64,000 bases of DNA from Planctomycetaceae bacterium (lineage in GTDB: Bacteria; Planctomycetota; Planctomycetia; Planctomycetales; Planctomycetaceae): positions 1 to 64,000 of the forward strand of contig PBSL01000049.1 of the NCBI GenBank assembly GCA_002726205.1, in the 5' to 3' direction. Position 1 is the first letter of the stretch; each line of letters begins with the position of its first letter. Shown here piece after piece: positions 8,648 to 16,492 of this stretch. The notes under the pieces were generated by a model. That model saw nothing but the letters and a program-made list of their open reading frames with translations. It ran no database searches and was not told the origin of the DNA. A program made the translations under genes and the position numbers.

Positions 8648-10189
8648 ATGGCAGATTTCCTATCACTTGAGTGGAGCGAAAAGATCGTCGGCGTTGAAGC
8701 CTCGGTCCAGGACGACCGTGTGCAGGTTCGCCGTTGCTTCGTTCTCGACCGCGAGGATGCTCCGCAGGAGCAGGGCCCGTTGAGCGAATGGCTGAGGGCC
8801 GCGCTGGATGAACAGGGCGTGACGGCCAGGCAGGCCGTGGTGTCGCTGCCGCGGCAGGATGTCGTGACACGCAACCTCGAGCTCCCGGTGGTTTCCAGCG
8901 ATGAACTGCCCGACCTGGTCCGTTTCCAGGCCGGGGCGAAGTCGTCACTGCCGTTGGACCAGATGGGCATCGATTTTCTGCCGTTGCCCCACGACGAGGA
9001 CAGCGAGGCCTGTTCGGTCCTGCTGGCCACCGTTCCCAAGGCCACGATCGACGAGATCACCACGGTCCTGGCCGGGGCCGGGATCGGCCTGGTCGGGCTG
9101 GGTGTCGGCTCGGTCGCCCTGACCGACCTGGTCGTGATGGACGCATCGACTGTCGGTGACGGACTGGTGGTGGCCGGAGACGCGACGCGACTGGATGTCA
9201 CGATCCACAGGGATGGTCGGACCGCGTTCACGCATTCGACATGGCTGGCCGAGGACGGCGATTCGATCCAGGTGGCCTCCCAGGCGATCAGCCGGGCCCT
9301 GTTCGCCGCCCGTAACTCGATGCCCGATCTGAAAGTTGGCGACGCTCATCTGCTGGGGCCACTGTCGAATGACCTGGTCGAAACGGTGCGGGCCCGTCTG
9401 AGCGGACCGGGATTTGACACCCGGGTCGAAGTGATTTCACTGAAGAACCTCTCACGGGTTCGTTTCGAGGAGGATCCCGGCGACACGGCCGAATTGCCCG
9501 CGGTCGGAGCCGTGCTGGGACAGCTGCTGGGCCACGCGGGATTGGTCGCCGAACGGATCGATTTTCTCGATCCTCACCGAGCCGCACCCCCGGCACGCAG
9601 GATTTCCGGTCAGAACCTGGCTTATGCGCTCGCCGCGGTGTGCGTGATGGCCGTCTTGATCACCGGGATTCGGACCTGGCGGACCAGTGATGTCGATGGC
9701 TTAATCACGGGTGTCAAGAAAAAGGTGGCCAAAGAGGAGCGGGCCTTCTTCGGGGGCACTCCGGTGACAAAGAAGTTGCCTTCGGTTGGCCTCGTCGATC
9801 GCTGGAAAAGTCAACGGGTCAATTGGCTCGATCAGTTCAGCGAGCTTTCGCCTCTGATCGACAACGACGAGATCGTGTTCACCGAGCTGGACATGACCCA
9901 GGAAGTTCGTACAGGCCTGGGACGGATCACCGTGACCGGCCTGGCGACCGATCGCCGGCCGGTGACCGACCTGACCAACCGCGTTCGCGGAAGTTCCAAT
10001 TACAAGGTGCCGGCCAAGAAGTTCGACGAGAACAAGGACCGCGATACCCAGGACTACAAGATCAGGTTCAGCAAGGTTGATATCTCGCTGGAGGGCAAGG
10101 CCAAGCCTCCCAAGGCGGCTCCCAAGTCCGATGGTGACGAAGAGCAGGAAGGGTCGACGACCGCGTCGACGGAGAGGACGGGATCATGA
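8648..10189 (+). CDS. gspL: GspL/PilM-like inner-membrane assembly protein
   Basis: Bitopic protein that links the GspE ATPase to the periplasm. Residues 1-300 have the actin-like PilM/GspL cytoplasmic fold (ARQAVVSLPRQDVVTRNLELP is the diagnostic stretch near aa 58). A single membrane helix lies at about aa 323-343. About 170 periplasmic residues follow, the likely PilN/GspL ferredoxin-like part, ending in a Lys/Pro/acidic tail. A 120-base gap separates it from gspK, with no clear promoter. The stop overlaps the next start by ATGA. Confidence 0.85.
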   Translation: MADFLSLEWSEKIVGVEASVQDDRVQVRRCFVLDREDAPQEQGPLSEWLRAALDEQGVTARQAVVSLPRQDVVTRNLELPVVSSDELPDLVRFQAGAKSSLPLDQMGIDFLPLPHDEDSEACSVLLATVPKATIDEITTVLAGAGIGLVGLGVGSVALTDLVVMDASTVGDGLVVAGDATRLDVTIHRDGRTAFTHSTWLAEDGDSIQVASQAISRALFAARNSMPDLKVGDAHLLGPLSNDLVETVRARLSGPGFDTRVEVISLKNLSRVRFEEDPGDTAELPAVGAVLGQLLGHAGLVAERIDFLDPHRAAPPARRISGQNLAYALAAVCVMAVLITGIRTWRTSDVDGLITGVKKKVAKEERAFFGGTPVTKKLPSVGLVDRWKSQRVNWLDQFSELSPLIDNDEIVFTELDMTQEVRTGLGRITVTGLATDRRPVTDLTNRVRGSSNYKVPAKKFDENKDRDTQDYKIRFSKVDISLEGKAKPPKAAPKSDGDEEQEGSTTASTERTGS

Positions 10190-12048
10190 ACATGAAGCGA
10201 CGAGAATCCATCCTGGCGACCGCGACGGCCGTCGTTTTCGGTATCTGGTTGTTCGGCGGTTCGCTGCTGGAACTGACACTGGGTCCCGTCGAGGCCCGCA
10301 CTCAGGAACTGGCTGCGCTGAATGTTCGCCTCGCCGAGTTGAAGAAGCTCAACGAGTGGAAAAACCAGAGCCTGGCCAGGCCCGATGGCGATGACGTGGG
10401 CCGGGCGACCGAACAGTATCGTCAGTGGGTCTGGGACCTGGCCGAAACGGTCGGGGAGTTCGAGGGTGTCAACGTCGGCCCGTACAAGCGGGTCAGCGGT
10501 GCCGCGCGACGGGGACTTGTGCCCGTGCAGGTCAAGTTGACCGCCCAGGCGACCCTGGGCAACATCAAGAAATTCCTCTACCACTTCTACCAGGCCGACC
10601 TGTTGCACCGGATCGTCTCGATCCAGTTGGAGACCGACACTCACGACGGTGATCCCACACTCGAAGTGGCGATGGTTGCCGAAGGGCTTTCACTACCGTA
10701 TGCCGCTGCCGGTGTCTCGAATCGCGACACGCTGTTTCCGCGAACACTTCTGGTCGATGATGTGGGGGCCGACGAACTCGAGTTGACCGTTGAGGACCAG
10801 AAGGGATTTCCGACCAAGGCATTTCGCGTGAGGGCCGGTGCGGAGTTCTTCGACGTAACCAAGACCGAGAAGAGGAAATGGACGGTTGAACGCGGGGAAT
10901 CGGCCGATGACCACGATGCCGATACGACCGTCGAGCTGGCGACGATTCACGCGGACAGAGAGAAACTGCAGCTCGAGGACTACAAGTTCGTCAACCCGTT
11001 CGCCCGTTACATCCCGCAACTGGTGTTTGTCGGCAGCAAGAGATACACGCTGGGTGACACGGTCAAGCTGACCGCCAGGCTCACCGGGATCGAGCCCGAC
11101 GCAAAACCAAGCTATTTCCTGGTTTCGCCCCCCAAGGAACTGTCGATCGAAAAGGCCACCGGCAAGCTCGAATGGAAGTCGAACGACGATCAAGAATCCG
11201 GCCAGGTGACGATCCGCGTGGAGGCCAAGCTTGGCACGCGTACCTTGTCCGGAGAAACCAGCATTCAGTTCAATGAGGTCGTCGTCAAGAAAACTCCAGT
11301 CCGCAACGACGAACCGGTGCTGGTCAAACTGGATGACATCAGTGGCATCGCCGGACGAGCCGTCGAATTCACCGCGTCGGCGACCGATCGTGAGGACGGC
11401 AAACTGTCATTTCGCCTCGCGGAAGGGGCTCCGGAAGGGGCCACGATCGGGGCCGAGACGGGGAAGTTTCGCTGGGTTCCCGAGTCACCAGGCAAGTTCG
11501 AAGTCAATGTGACCGTGTCGGATGGCGGGTCACCCGCCAAGAAGTCCACCGCCACGGTGACGATCAGCATCACACTGAATCCGGCAGAATTCACCGTCCT
11601 GGTCGCCTCGATCACGCGCAACGGAAAAAAGGAAGTTTGGCTACGCGATCAACTCAACAACAAGCTCTTCGTTCTGCAGTCCGGGTCGCGATTCAAGGCC
11701 GACGACGTTGATGCGGAAGTTGTTTCGATCGGTAGCCAGGAGGTGGTGTTCCGGGTCGGTAAGAACGACCACCGCGTGAAACTGGGCGAAAGCCTGCAGA
11801 AGCTCAGAGAAACCGACGCAGAGAAGCCTACTGAGAAAGCTTCAGAGAAGTCCGGGAAGCCGGCAGAGAAGGCTACTGAGAAAGCTTCAGAGAAGTCTGG
11901 GAAGCCGACAGAGAAGCCTACTGAGAAAGCTTCAGAGAAGTCCGGGAAGCCGACAGAGAAGGCTACTGAGAAAGCTCCAGAGAAGTCTGGGAAGCCGGCA
12001 GAGAAGGCCACCGATAAGGCTGAGAAGAAGCCCGCTGACGACCAGTAG
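10186..12048 (+). CDS. GspM/PilO-like protein fused to Ig-like repeats and a GspC/PilP-like domain
   Basis: The N-terminus has a short cytoplasmic basic stretch, one membrane helix (aa 8-28), a coiled coil and a PilO/GspM-like domain to about aa 170. Two Ig-like (He_PIG/cadherin-like) repeats follow at about aa 280-365 and 370-465; both contain TGKxxW (TGKLEW and TGKFRW). Residues ~467-540 form a small beta domain (ASITRNGKKEVWLRD, then LQSGSRF, then VVFRVGKNDHRVKLGESL). This resembles the GspC homology region / PilP fold that docks on the secretin N0 domain. A Lys/Glu/Pro repeat tail ends the 620 residues. The product thus appears to combine GspM and GspC, and no other gspC is seen nearby. 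The fusion reading is inference from motif resemblance and needs structural confirmation. Confidence 0.75.
   Translation: MNMKRRESILATATAVVFGIWLFGGSLLELTLGPVEARTQELAALNVRLAELKKLNEWKNQSLARPDGDDVGRATEQYRQWVWDLAETVGEFEGVNVGPYKRVSGAARRGLVPVQVKLTAQATLGNIKKFLYHFYQADLLHRIVSIQLETDTHDGDPTLEVAMVAEGLSLPYAAAGVSNRDTLFPRTLLVDDVGADELELTVEDQKGFPTKAFRVRAGAEFFDVTKTEKRKWTVERGESADDHDADTTVELATIHADREKLQLEDYKFVNPFARYIPQLVFVGSKRYTLGDTVKLTARLTGIEPDAKPSYFLVSPPKELSIEKATGKLEWKSNDDQESGQVTIRVEAKLGTRTLSGETSIQFNEVVVKKTPVRNDEPVLVKLDDISGIAGRAVEFTASATDREDGKLSFRLAEGAPEGATIGAETGKFRWVPESPGKFEVNVTVSDGGSPAKKSTATVTISITLNPAEFTVLVASITRNGKKEVWLRDQLNNKLFVLQSGSRFKADDVDAEVVSIGSQEVVFRVGKNDHRVKLGESLQKLRETDAEKPTEKASEKSGKPAEKATEKASEKSGKPTEKPTEKASEKSGKPTEKATEKAPEKSGKPAEKATDKAEKKPADDQ
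11821..12000 (+). repeat. 45-bp tandem repeat x4 encoding EKxTEKxxEKSGKPx
   Basis: Four consecutive 45-bp units begin at 11821, 11866, 11911 and 11956, with few mismatches; a decayed fifth unit follows. They encode a Lys/Glu/Pro-rich tail at the C-terminus of the GspM/GspC-like protein. High unit identity suggests recent expansion or contraction. Confidence 0.95.
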
Positions 12049-12366
12049 CGTCCGGCTCGTGCGGGAGGATCCGCTCGGTTGCCGCTTGCGCTCGGTCGGT
12101 CGCCGCTGAAGCCGGGATGGCCTTCTAACTCGCTATCAGTTCTTCGGTTGCGCTTCCCGAAGACTTTCTGCAATCGGCAATTCTCTGTCGAATTGAGTGG
12201 TCCGACTGTAGCGATTATGTCGATGAAACCACTGCGAACGGTCGTACCGTTTGCGCCTGTCGTTCAATGGGGAGAGCGGTTTTGGCTGTTTTTTCGCAGA
12301 AATGCGGGAATTGAGTCCAGTGTAGCTGAGCGGGGTGCGAGCGTGCCGAATCAACGAGAAAATAAG
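12049..12366 (+). other. Non-coding gap before gspD
   Basis: The only gap of more than 300 bases in the window. Its composition is less GC-rich than its surroundings. An open frame runs through it in phase with gspD, but its translation is not leader-like and has no similarity in style to a secretin. No convincing promoter pair, hairpin with T-run or RNA motif was found. It may hold a separate promoter or mRNA processing site for gspD. Confidence 0.5.
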
Positions 12367-15300
12367 ATGAATCGATCACGTCGTGTGTCACTGCTGGTCT
12401 GTGGGATCGTACTGGTTGCGGCTGGCTCGATGGCCTGGGGTAAGGCCCCCTGGTCATTCCGAGACAACCGGAAGTCCGCTTCTCAGGAAAAAACGGCAAC
12501 CACTGCGGGAAAACAACAGCCACAGGGAAAGTCGTCGTTGAACTACATGTTCGGCACCGGCTGGGGCAAGGTGCTCAACCGCCTGGCTGCCGAACACGGT
12601 TTGACGATGGTGATGGACCGGATGCCACCAGGCCGGTTCACGCGTCGCGATCGTGCTCAATACACACTGGGCGATTCGATGAGGATCCTCAACAAGCAAC
12701 TGGCACAGCACGACTTTCGGTTGGTGCGACAGGCCGACTTCCTGGTTCTGATGCACCTGAGATCGACCCGGACACGTTACACGCGTCAGCGTGTTCCACA
12801 GCCGCATGTGTCTCAGCCGCCGCCGGTGGTTCCCGCGAGCCGACCGGGATACCGTTCCGAAACCCACACGATCCGGACAGCCAGGCCGGGCCGGCTGAGC
12901 AACACCGCCACGGCATCGAACATCCGCACGGTTGCCGACGAGAAATCGGCCCCAGAACGAATGACCCGTCTGCCGATAAAGCCTCGCCATCGCTCGGCCC
13001 TGCAGTTGTCGCGTCGTCTCTACATGGCCTTTCTCTCGCACAGCGAACTGGTCGATGCCAGCCCGGGACGGCTTCCGGCCTTCCGCGTGATGAATCGTCC
13101 GGTGACCAGTAAGGGCGAGGATGGCGTAGTTCCGGTTGATCCCGAGGCCGTGACACGCTTCACCGTGGAAATCGATACCAAGAACAACCAGCTGGTTCTC
13201 GAGGCCCCTCACAGCACATCAATGGCCCTGGTCCGGATGATCCGGCTGCTGGACGTGCCCAACGGGGACGAGCAGCCGCAGCTCAGTGTTCGCAAGACCA
13301 AGAAAAACAGCGAGGATGTTGCCGCGAAGGTCCGTCCGGTGATCAAGGGCCTTGTCGATGACGGGACGAGTTCCTCCCCACGAATCCGGGTTCTGTCGCA
13401 ACTGGCACAACGCCAGAAGGCCCAGCCCAAGGCTCAGCCGAAAGCCCAGCGCAAGGGGCAGCCCAAGGTTCAACGCAAGGGGCAACCCAAGGTTCAGCGC
13501 AAGGGGCAGCCCAAGGTCCAGCGCAAAGGGCAACCCAAGGTCAAGTCGCAGCCCACGCGTCGCGGGCAACCTCCCATCGCAGATCAGCCCAGGGACGACT
13601 TTGAGCCGACCGAGGCGATCCTGGGTGGACTGAAGGGGCAGGTCAAGATCGAGGTCCTGCCGGATGGACGGTTGGTCGTGATCGGCAACGAGGCGGATGT
13701 CGAGAAGGTGATGTCGCTGATCAACCTGCTCGAAGCAGGCAGTGCACCGACGGTACCGGAATTCGAATTGGTCTTTCTTGAGCATGTCAACTCCGAGGCG
13801 CTGGCCCTGCTGTTGAACAACGTCTACGCCTCGCTGGGTACAGCGAGGTCACAGTCAGGCCAACGCGCCTCGACGGTGACAGTCGTTCCATTGATCAAGC
13901 CCAACGCCTTGCTGGTGTTGGCGGCCGAATCCGACTTGGAGGGTGTCATCCTTCTTGCCAAGGACCTGGATCGACCCGTCGATCCGGCGACCGAGTTCGA
14001 GATCTTTCACCTGGAGCACGCTTCGGCGGCGCAGATGGCCACGATGCTCGAAGACCTGTACCAGGAAGGGCAGGAACGTCCCGGGTTGGCCACGCGGGTC
14101 ACCGTGTACCCCGATGTGCGAACCAACTCGATTGTTGTTCAGGCACGTCCGCGGGACCTGGTGGAAGTGACCGAGCTTGTCCGTCGCATCGATCGTGACA
14201 GTGCCAAGACGGTCAACCAGTTGAAGGTCTTCCAGCTCAAGCACGCGGTAGCTGAAGAACTGTCCGACACGATGAACCTGGCGATCCAGAGCGTGATCAA
14301 TCCGGCGCGGTTGCCCCAGGGAGCCGGCAACGTCGGGCTCGGCGGCGGCGGAGCCGGAGGCGCCCAGGCGGCACAGCAGTTGCGTGACGTCCGCAGCGCC
14401 GTGATCGAGCTGATGCCCGAGGCCGGCAGCAAGGAGGCGAAGGTCGTCTCGGGAATTCTTTCCGATATTCGAATCAACCCCGATCCGCGGACCAACAGCC
14501 TCGTCGTCACCGCCCCGGCCCGCAGCATGAAGATGATGGCGCAATTGATCGCCCGGCTCGACAAGCCCACCAGCCTTGTGGCCGACATCAAGCACTTCCT
14601 GCTGGAAAATGCTGATGCGACGAGCGTGTCGGATCTGCTGGAAGAGTTGTTCGTGACCGACAGCGGTGGCGGCCAGGGAGGCCAGTTGGGTGTCCAGTTG
14701 GCCGGAGCCGAGGATGCCAGCAGCAGTATCGTGCCGCTGCGATTCAGCGTGGATGTTCGTACCAACAGCATCTTCGCCGTGGGTGGTCGTGAGGCCCTGG
14801 ACGTGGTCGAGGCCGTCGTGGCGCGGTTGGACCAAAGTGATATCCGGCAACGCAGGACCGAGATCTACGCGATGCGGAACAAGCCGGCCATCGATATTGC
14901 CAATGCGGTCAATGCTTTCCTGCAGTCACAACGTGACCTGCAACAGATCGATCCCGATCTTGTCAGCCCATTCGAGCAGATCGAACGGGAAGTGATCGTC
15001 GTGGGCGAACCGCAGACGAATTCCCTGATCATCAGTGCCACGCCCCGGTACTTCGACGAGATCATGAAGATGATCGAAGCACTCGATCGAGCGGCCGAAC
15101 AGGTGACCGTCCAGGCATTGATTGTCGAGGTGGAACTCAACAACACCGACGAATTCGGCGTCGAACTGGGTTTCCAGGATGACCTGTTGTTCGACCGTAG
15201 CGTGACCAGCGAAATCGTGTTCGGTCCGACGGTCACCAACACGGCACCAAACGGTGTGCAGACGACCACGCAGTCGATTCTCTCCCAGGAATCCGCACCC

Positions 15301-16452
15301 GGTTTCAATTTCAACCAGCCGGCCACGCTGTTGGGCAACAACGCGGGGGGGGCATTTTCCAGTCCTGCCACTGTCGGCAAGCAGGCTTTGAGCAATTTCC
15401 AGATGGGCCGGATCAACGGAGACCTGGGGTTTGGTGGACTCGTGCTGTCGGCGGGGTCGGAATCGGTCAATATCCTGCTGAGGGCACTGGCCGAGAACCG
15501 GAAGGTCGAGGTTCTCAGTCGCCCGTTGATCCAGTCGCTGCACAACCAGCCCGGAACGATTCTCGTCGGCCAGCAGTTCCAGCAGGTTACCGGGGCCTCG
15601 GCACCCAACGCCACGGGTTTCTCGACCCCCCAGTTTGCTCTGACCGACGTGGGCATCCAGTTGAACGTGACGCCGAATATCTCGCCCGAGGGAACCATCG
15701 TGATGGAGGTGCTGGCGACCAAGAGCCGGCTCTCACCGACCGAGAGCGTCTTCCTGTTCCAGAACCAGAACGGCACCACGGTCAACTCACCGGTCATCGA
15801 CACCTCGACCGCGCAGGCCACCGTCTCACTTCGCGACGGTCAGACGATCGTCCTGGGTGGCATGATCACCAAGACCGAAGGCTCGACCACACGCAAGGTC
15901 CCCTGGTTGGCGGACCTGCCACTGTTGGGGTCGGTGTTCCGGTATGACTCCAAGACAAGCCGCCGAACCGAACTGCTGATCTTCCTGACTCCACGGATCA
16001 TGCGGACACCGGAGGATTACGAGCAGCAGAAGCAGATCGAAGCCGAACGGATGAACTTCATGGCCGAGGAGGCCGAAAAGCTCCACGGACCACTGTTTGC
16101 ACTGCCCAAGCCGAAAATCGAAATCAAGCCGAAATCCGATCCGAAGCCTCCAGGCAAAGCGGACAAGGCGAAAAAACCCGACGAGTCGTCCGCTGATGCG
16201 GCCGCCAAGAAGGGGAGCAAGAAAAAGAAGGGGAGTAAGAAAAAGAAGGGGAGCAAGAAAGAGAAGGGGAGCAAGAAGACAGACGGTGTGGAGCCGCAGT
16301 CGGCATCGACGACCATCGATGGCAATGACTCCGACGCTGCCCTGTTTGCCCTGCCCGGTGAGGTCGAAGGGATCGAGTCGGGAGTCCCCGTCGAAGTTCC
16401 GCCGCCGGCCGACCGACGGATCAAACGGTTTTTCGGTTCGTTGATCCCCTGA
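12367..16452 (+). CDS. gspD: Type II secretion outer-membrane secretin GspD, expanded N-domains
   Basis: Outer-membrane secretion pore. The ATG at 12367 begins a signal peptide (MNRSRRVSLLVCGIVLV, cleavage near SMAWG). An N0/STN-like domain (aa ~60-125) follows, then a Pro/Lys-rich linker with tandem repeats (aa ~355-395). Five N1-type modules start near aa 463, 541, 616, 738 and 828 (for example FEIFHLEHASA, KVFQLKHAVA, EIYAMRNKPA). The secretin barrel domain spans aa ~911-1215, with VEVLSRPLIQSLHNQPGT, VGIQLNVTPNISPEG and VPWLADLPLLGSVF. The C-terminus is a Lys-rich repeat followed by an acidic stretch. At 1361 residues it is about twice a typical GspD, which has three or four N-domains. 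The frame continues upstream but is not coding-like there. Confidence 0.95.
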   Translation: MNRSRRVSLLVCGIVLVAAGSMAWGKAPWSFRDNRKSASQEKTATTAGKQQPQGKSSLNYMFGTGWGKVLNRLAAEHGLTMVMDRMPPGRFTRRDRAQYTLGDSMRILNKQLAQHDFRLVRQADFLVLMHLRSTRTRYTRQRVPQPHVSQPPPVVPASRPGYRSETHTIRTARPGRLSNTATASNIRTVADEKSAPERMTRLPIKPRHRSALQLSRRLYMAFLSHSELVDASPGRLPAFRVMNRPVTSKGEDGVVPVDPEAVTRFTVEIDTKNNQLVLEAPHSTSMALVRMIRLLDVPNGDEQPQLSVRKTKKNSEDVAAKVRPVIKGLVDDGTSSSPRIRVLSQLAQRQKAQPKAQPKAQRKGQPKVQRKGQPKVQRKGQPKVQRKGQPKVKSQPTRRGQPPIADQPRDDFEPTEAILGGLKGQVKIEVLPDGRLVVIGNEADVEKVMSLINLLEAGSAPTVPEFELVFLEHVNSEALALLLNNVYASLGTARSQSGQRASTVTVVPLIKPNALLVLAAESDLEGVILLAKDLDRPVDPATEFEIFHLEHASAAQMATMLEDLYQEGQERPGLATRVTVYPDVRTNSIVVQARPRDLVEVTELVRRIDRDSAKTVNQLKVFQLKHAVAEELSDTMNLAIQSVINPARLPQGAGNVGLGGGGAGGAQAAQQLRDVRSAVIELMPEAGSKEAKVVSGILSDIRINPDPRTNSLVVTAPARSMKMMAQLIARLDKPTSLVADIKHFLLENADATSVSDLLEELFVTDSGGGQGGQLGVQLAGAEDASSSIVPLRFSVDVRTNSIFAVGGREALDVVEAVVARLDQSDIRQRRTEIYAMRNKPAIDIANAVNAFLQSQRDLQQIDPDLVSPFEQIEREVIVVGEPQTNSLIISATPRYFDEIMKMIEALDRAAEQVTVQALIVEVELNNTDEFGVELGFQDDLLFDRSVTSEIVFGPTVTNTAPNGVQTTTQSILSQESAPGFNFNQPATLLGNNAGGAFSSPATVGKQALSNFQMGRINGDLGFGGLVLSAGSESVNILLRALAENRKVEVLSRPLIQSLHNQPGTILVGQQFQQVTGASAPNATGFSTPQFALTDVGIQLNVTPNISPEGTIVMEVLATKSRLSPTESVFLFQNQNGTTVNSPVIDTSTAQATVSLRDGQTIVLGGMITKTEGSTTRKVPWLADLPLLGSVFRYDSKTSRRTELLIFLTPRIMRTPEDYEQQKQIEAERMNFMAEEAEKLHGPLFALPKPKIEIKPKSDPKPPGKADKAKKPDESSADAAAKKGSKKKKGSKKKKGSKKEKGSKKTDGVEPQSASTTIDGNDSDAALFALPGEVEGIESGVPVEVPPPADRRIKRFFGSLIP
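13447..13542 (+). repeat. 24-bp tandem repeat x4 encoding QRKGQPKV
   Basis: Four near-identical 24-bp units sit inside gspD between the N0-like domain and the first N1-like module. They encode a basic, Pro-containing linker. Flanking degenerate units (QPKA, QRKG) extend it on the 5' side from about 13415. Confidence 0.93.
16207..16278 (+). repeat. 18-bp tandem repeat x4 encoding KKGSKK
   Basis: Four 18-bp units near AAGAAGGGGAGCAAGAAA encode a strongly basic stretch near the GspD C-terminus, after the secretin domain. In other secretins this zone holds the S-domain that binds a pilotin; here it is replaced by a lysine repeat and an acidic tail. Confidence 0.93.
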
Positions 16453-16492
16453 CGGCTCCTGTTTGCCTTTCCTCCGTCACGAAAGATGTCTC

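Noticed and set aside
12079-12366. N-terminal extension of gspD
   Set aside because: In frame but not leader-like; the signal peptide begins at the ATG at 12367.
13855-15821. Two long minus-strand frames (331 and 318 aa) opposite gspD
   Set aside because: Antisense shadows over secretin domains with clear plus-strand conservation.
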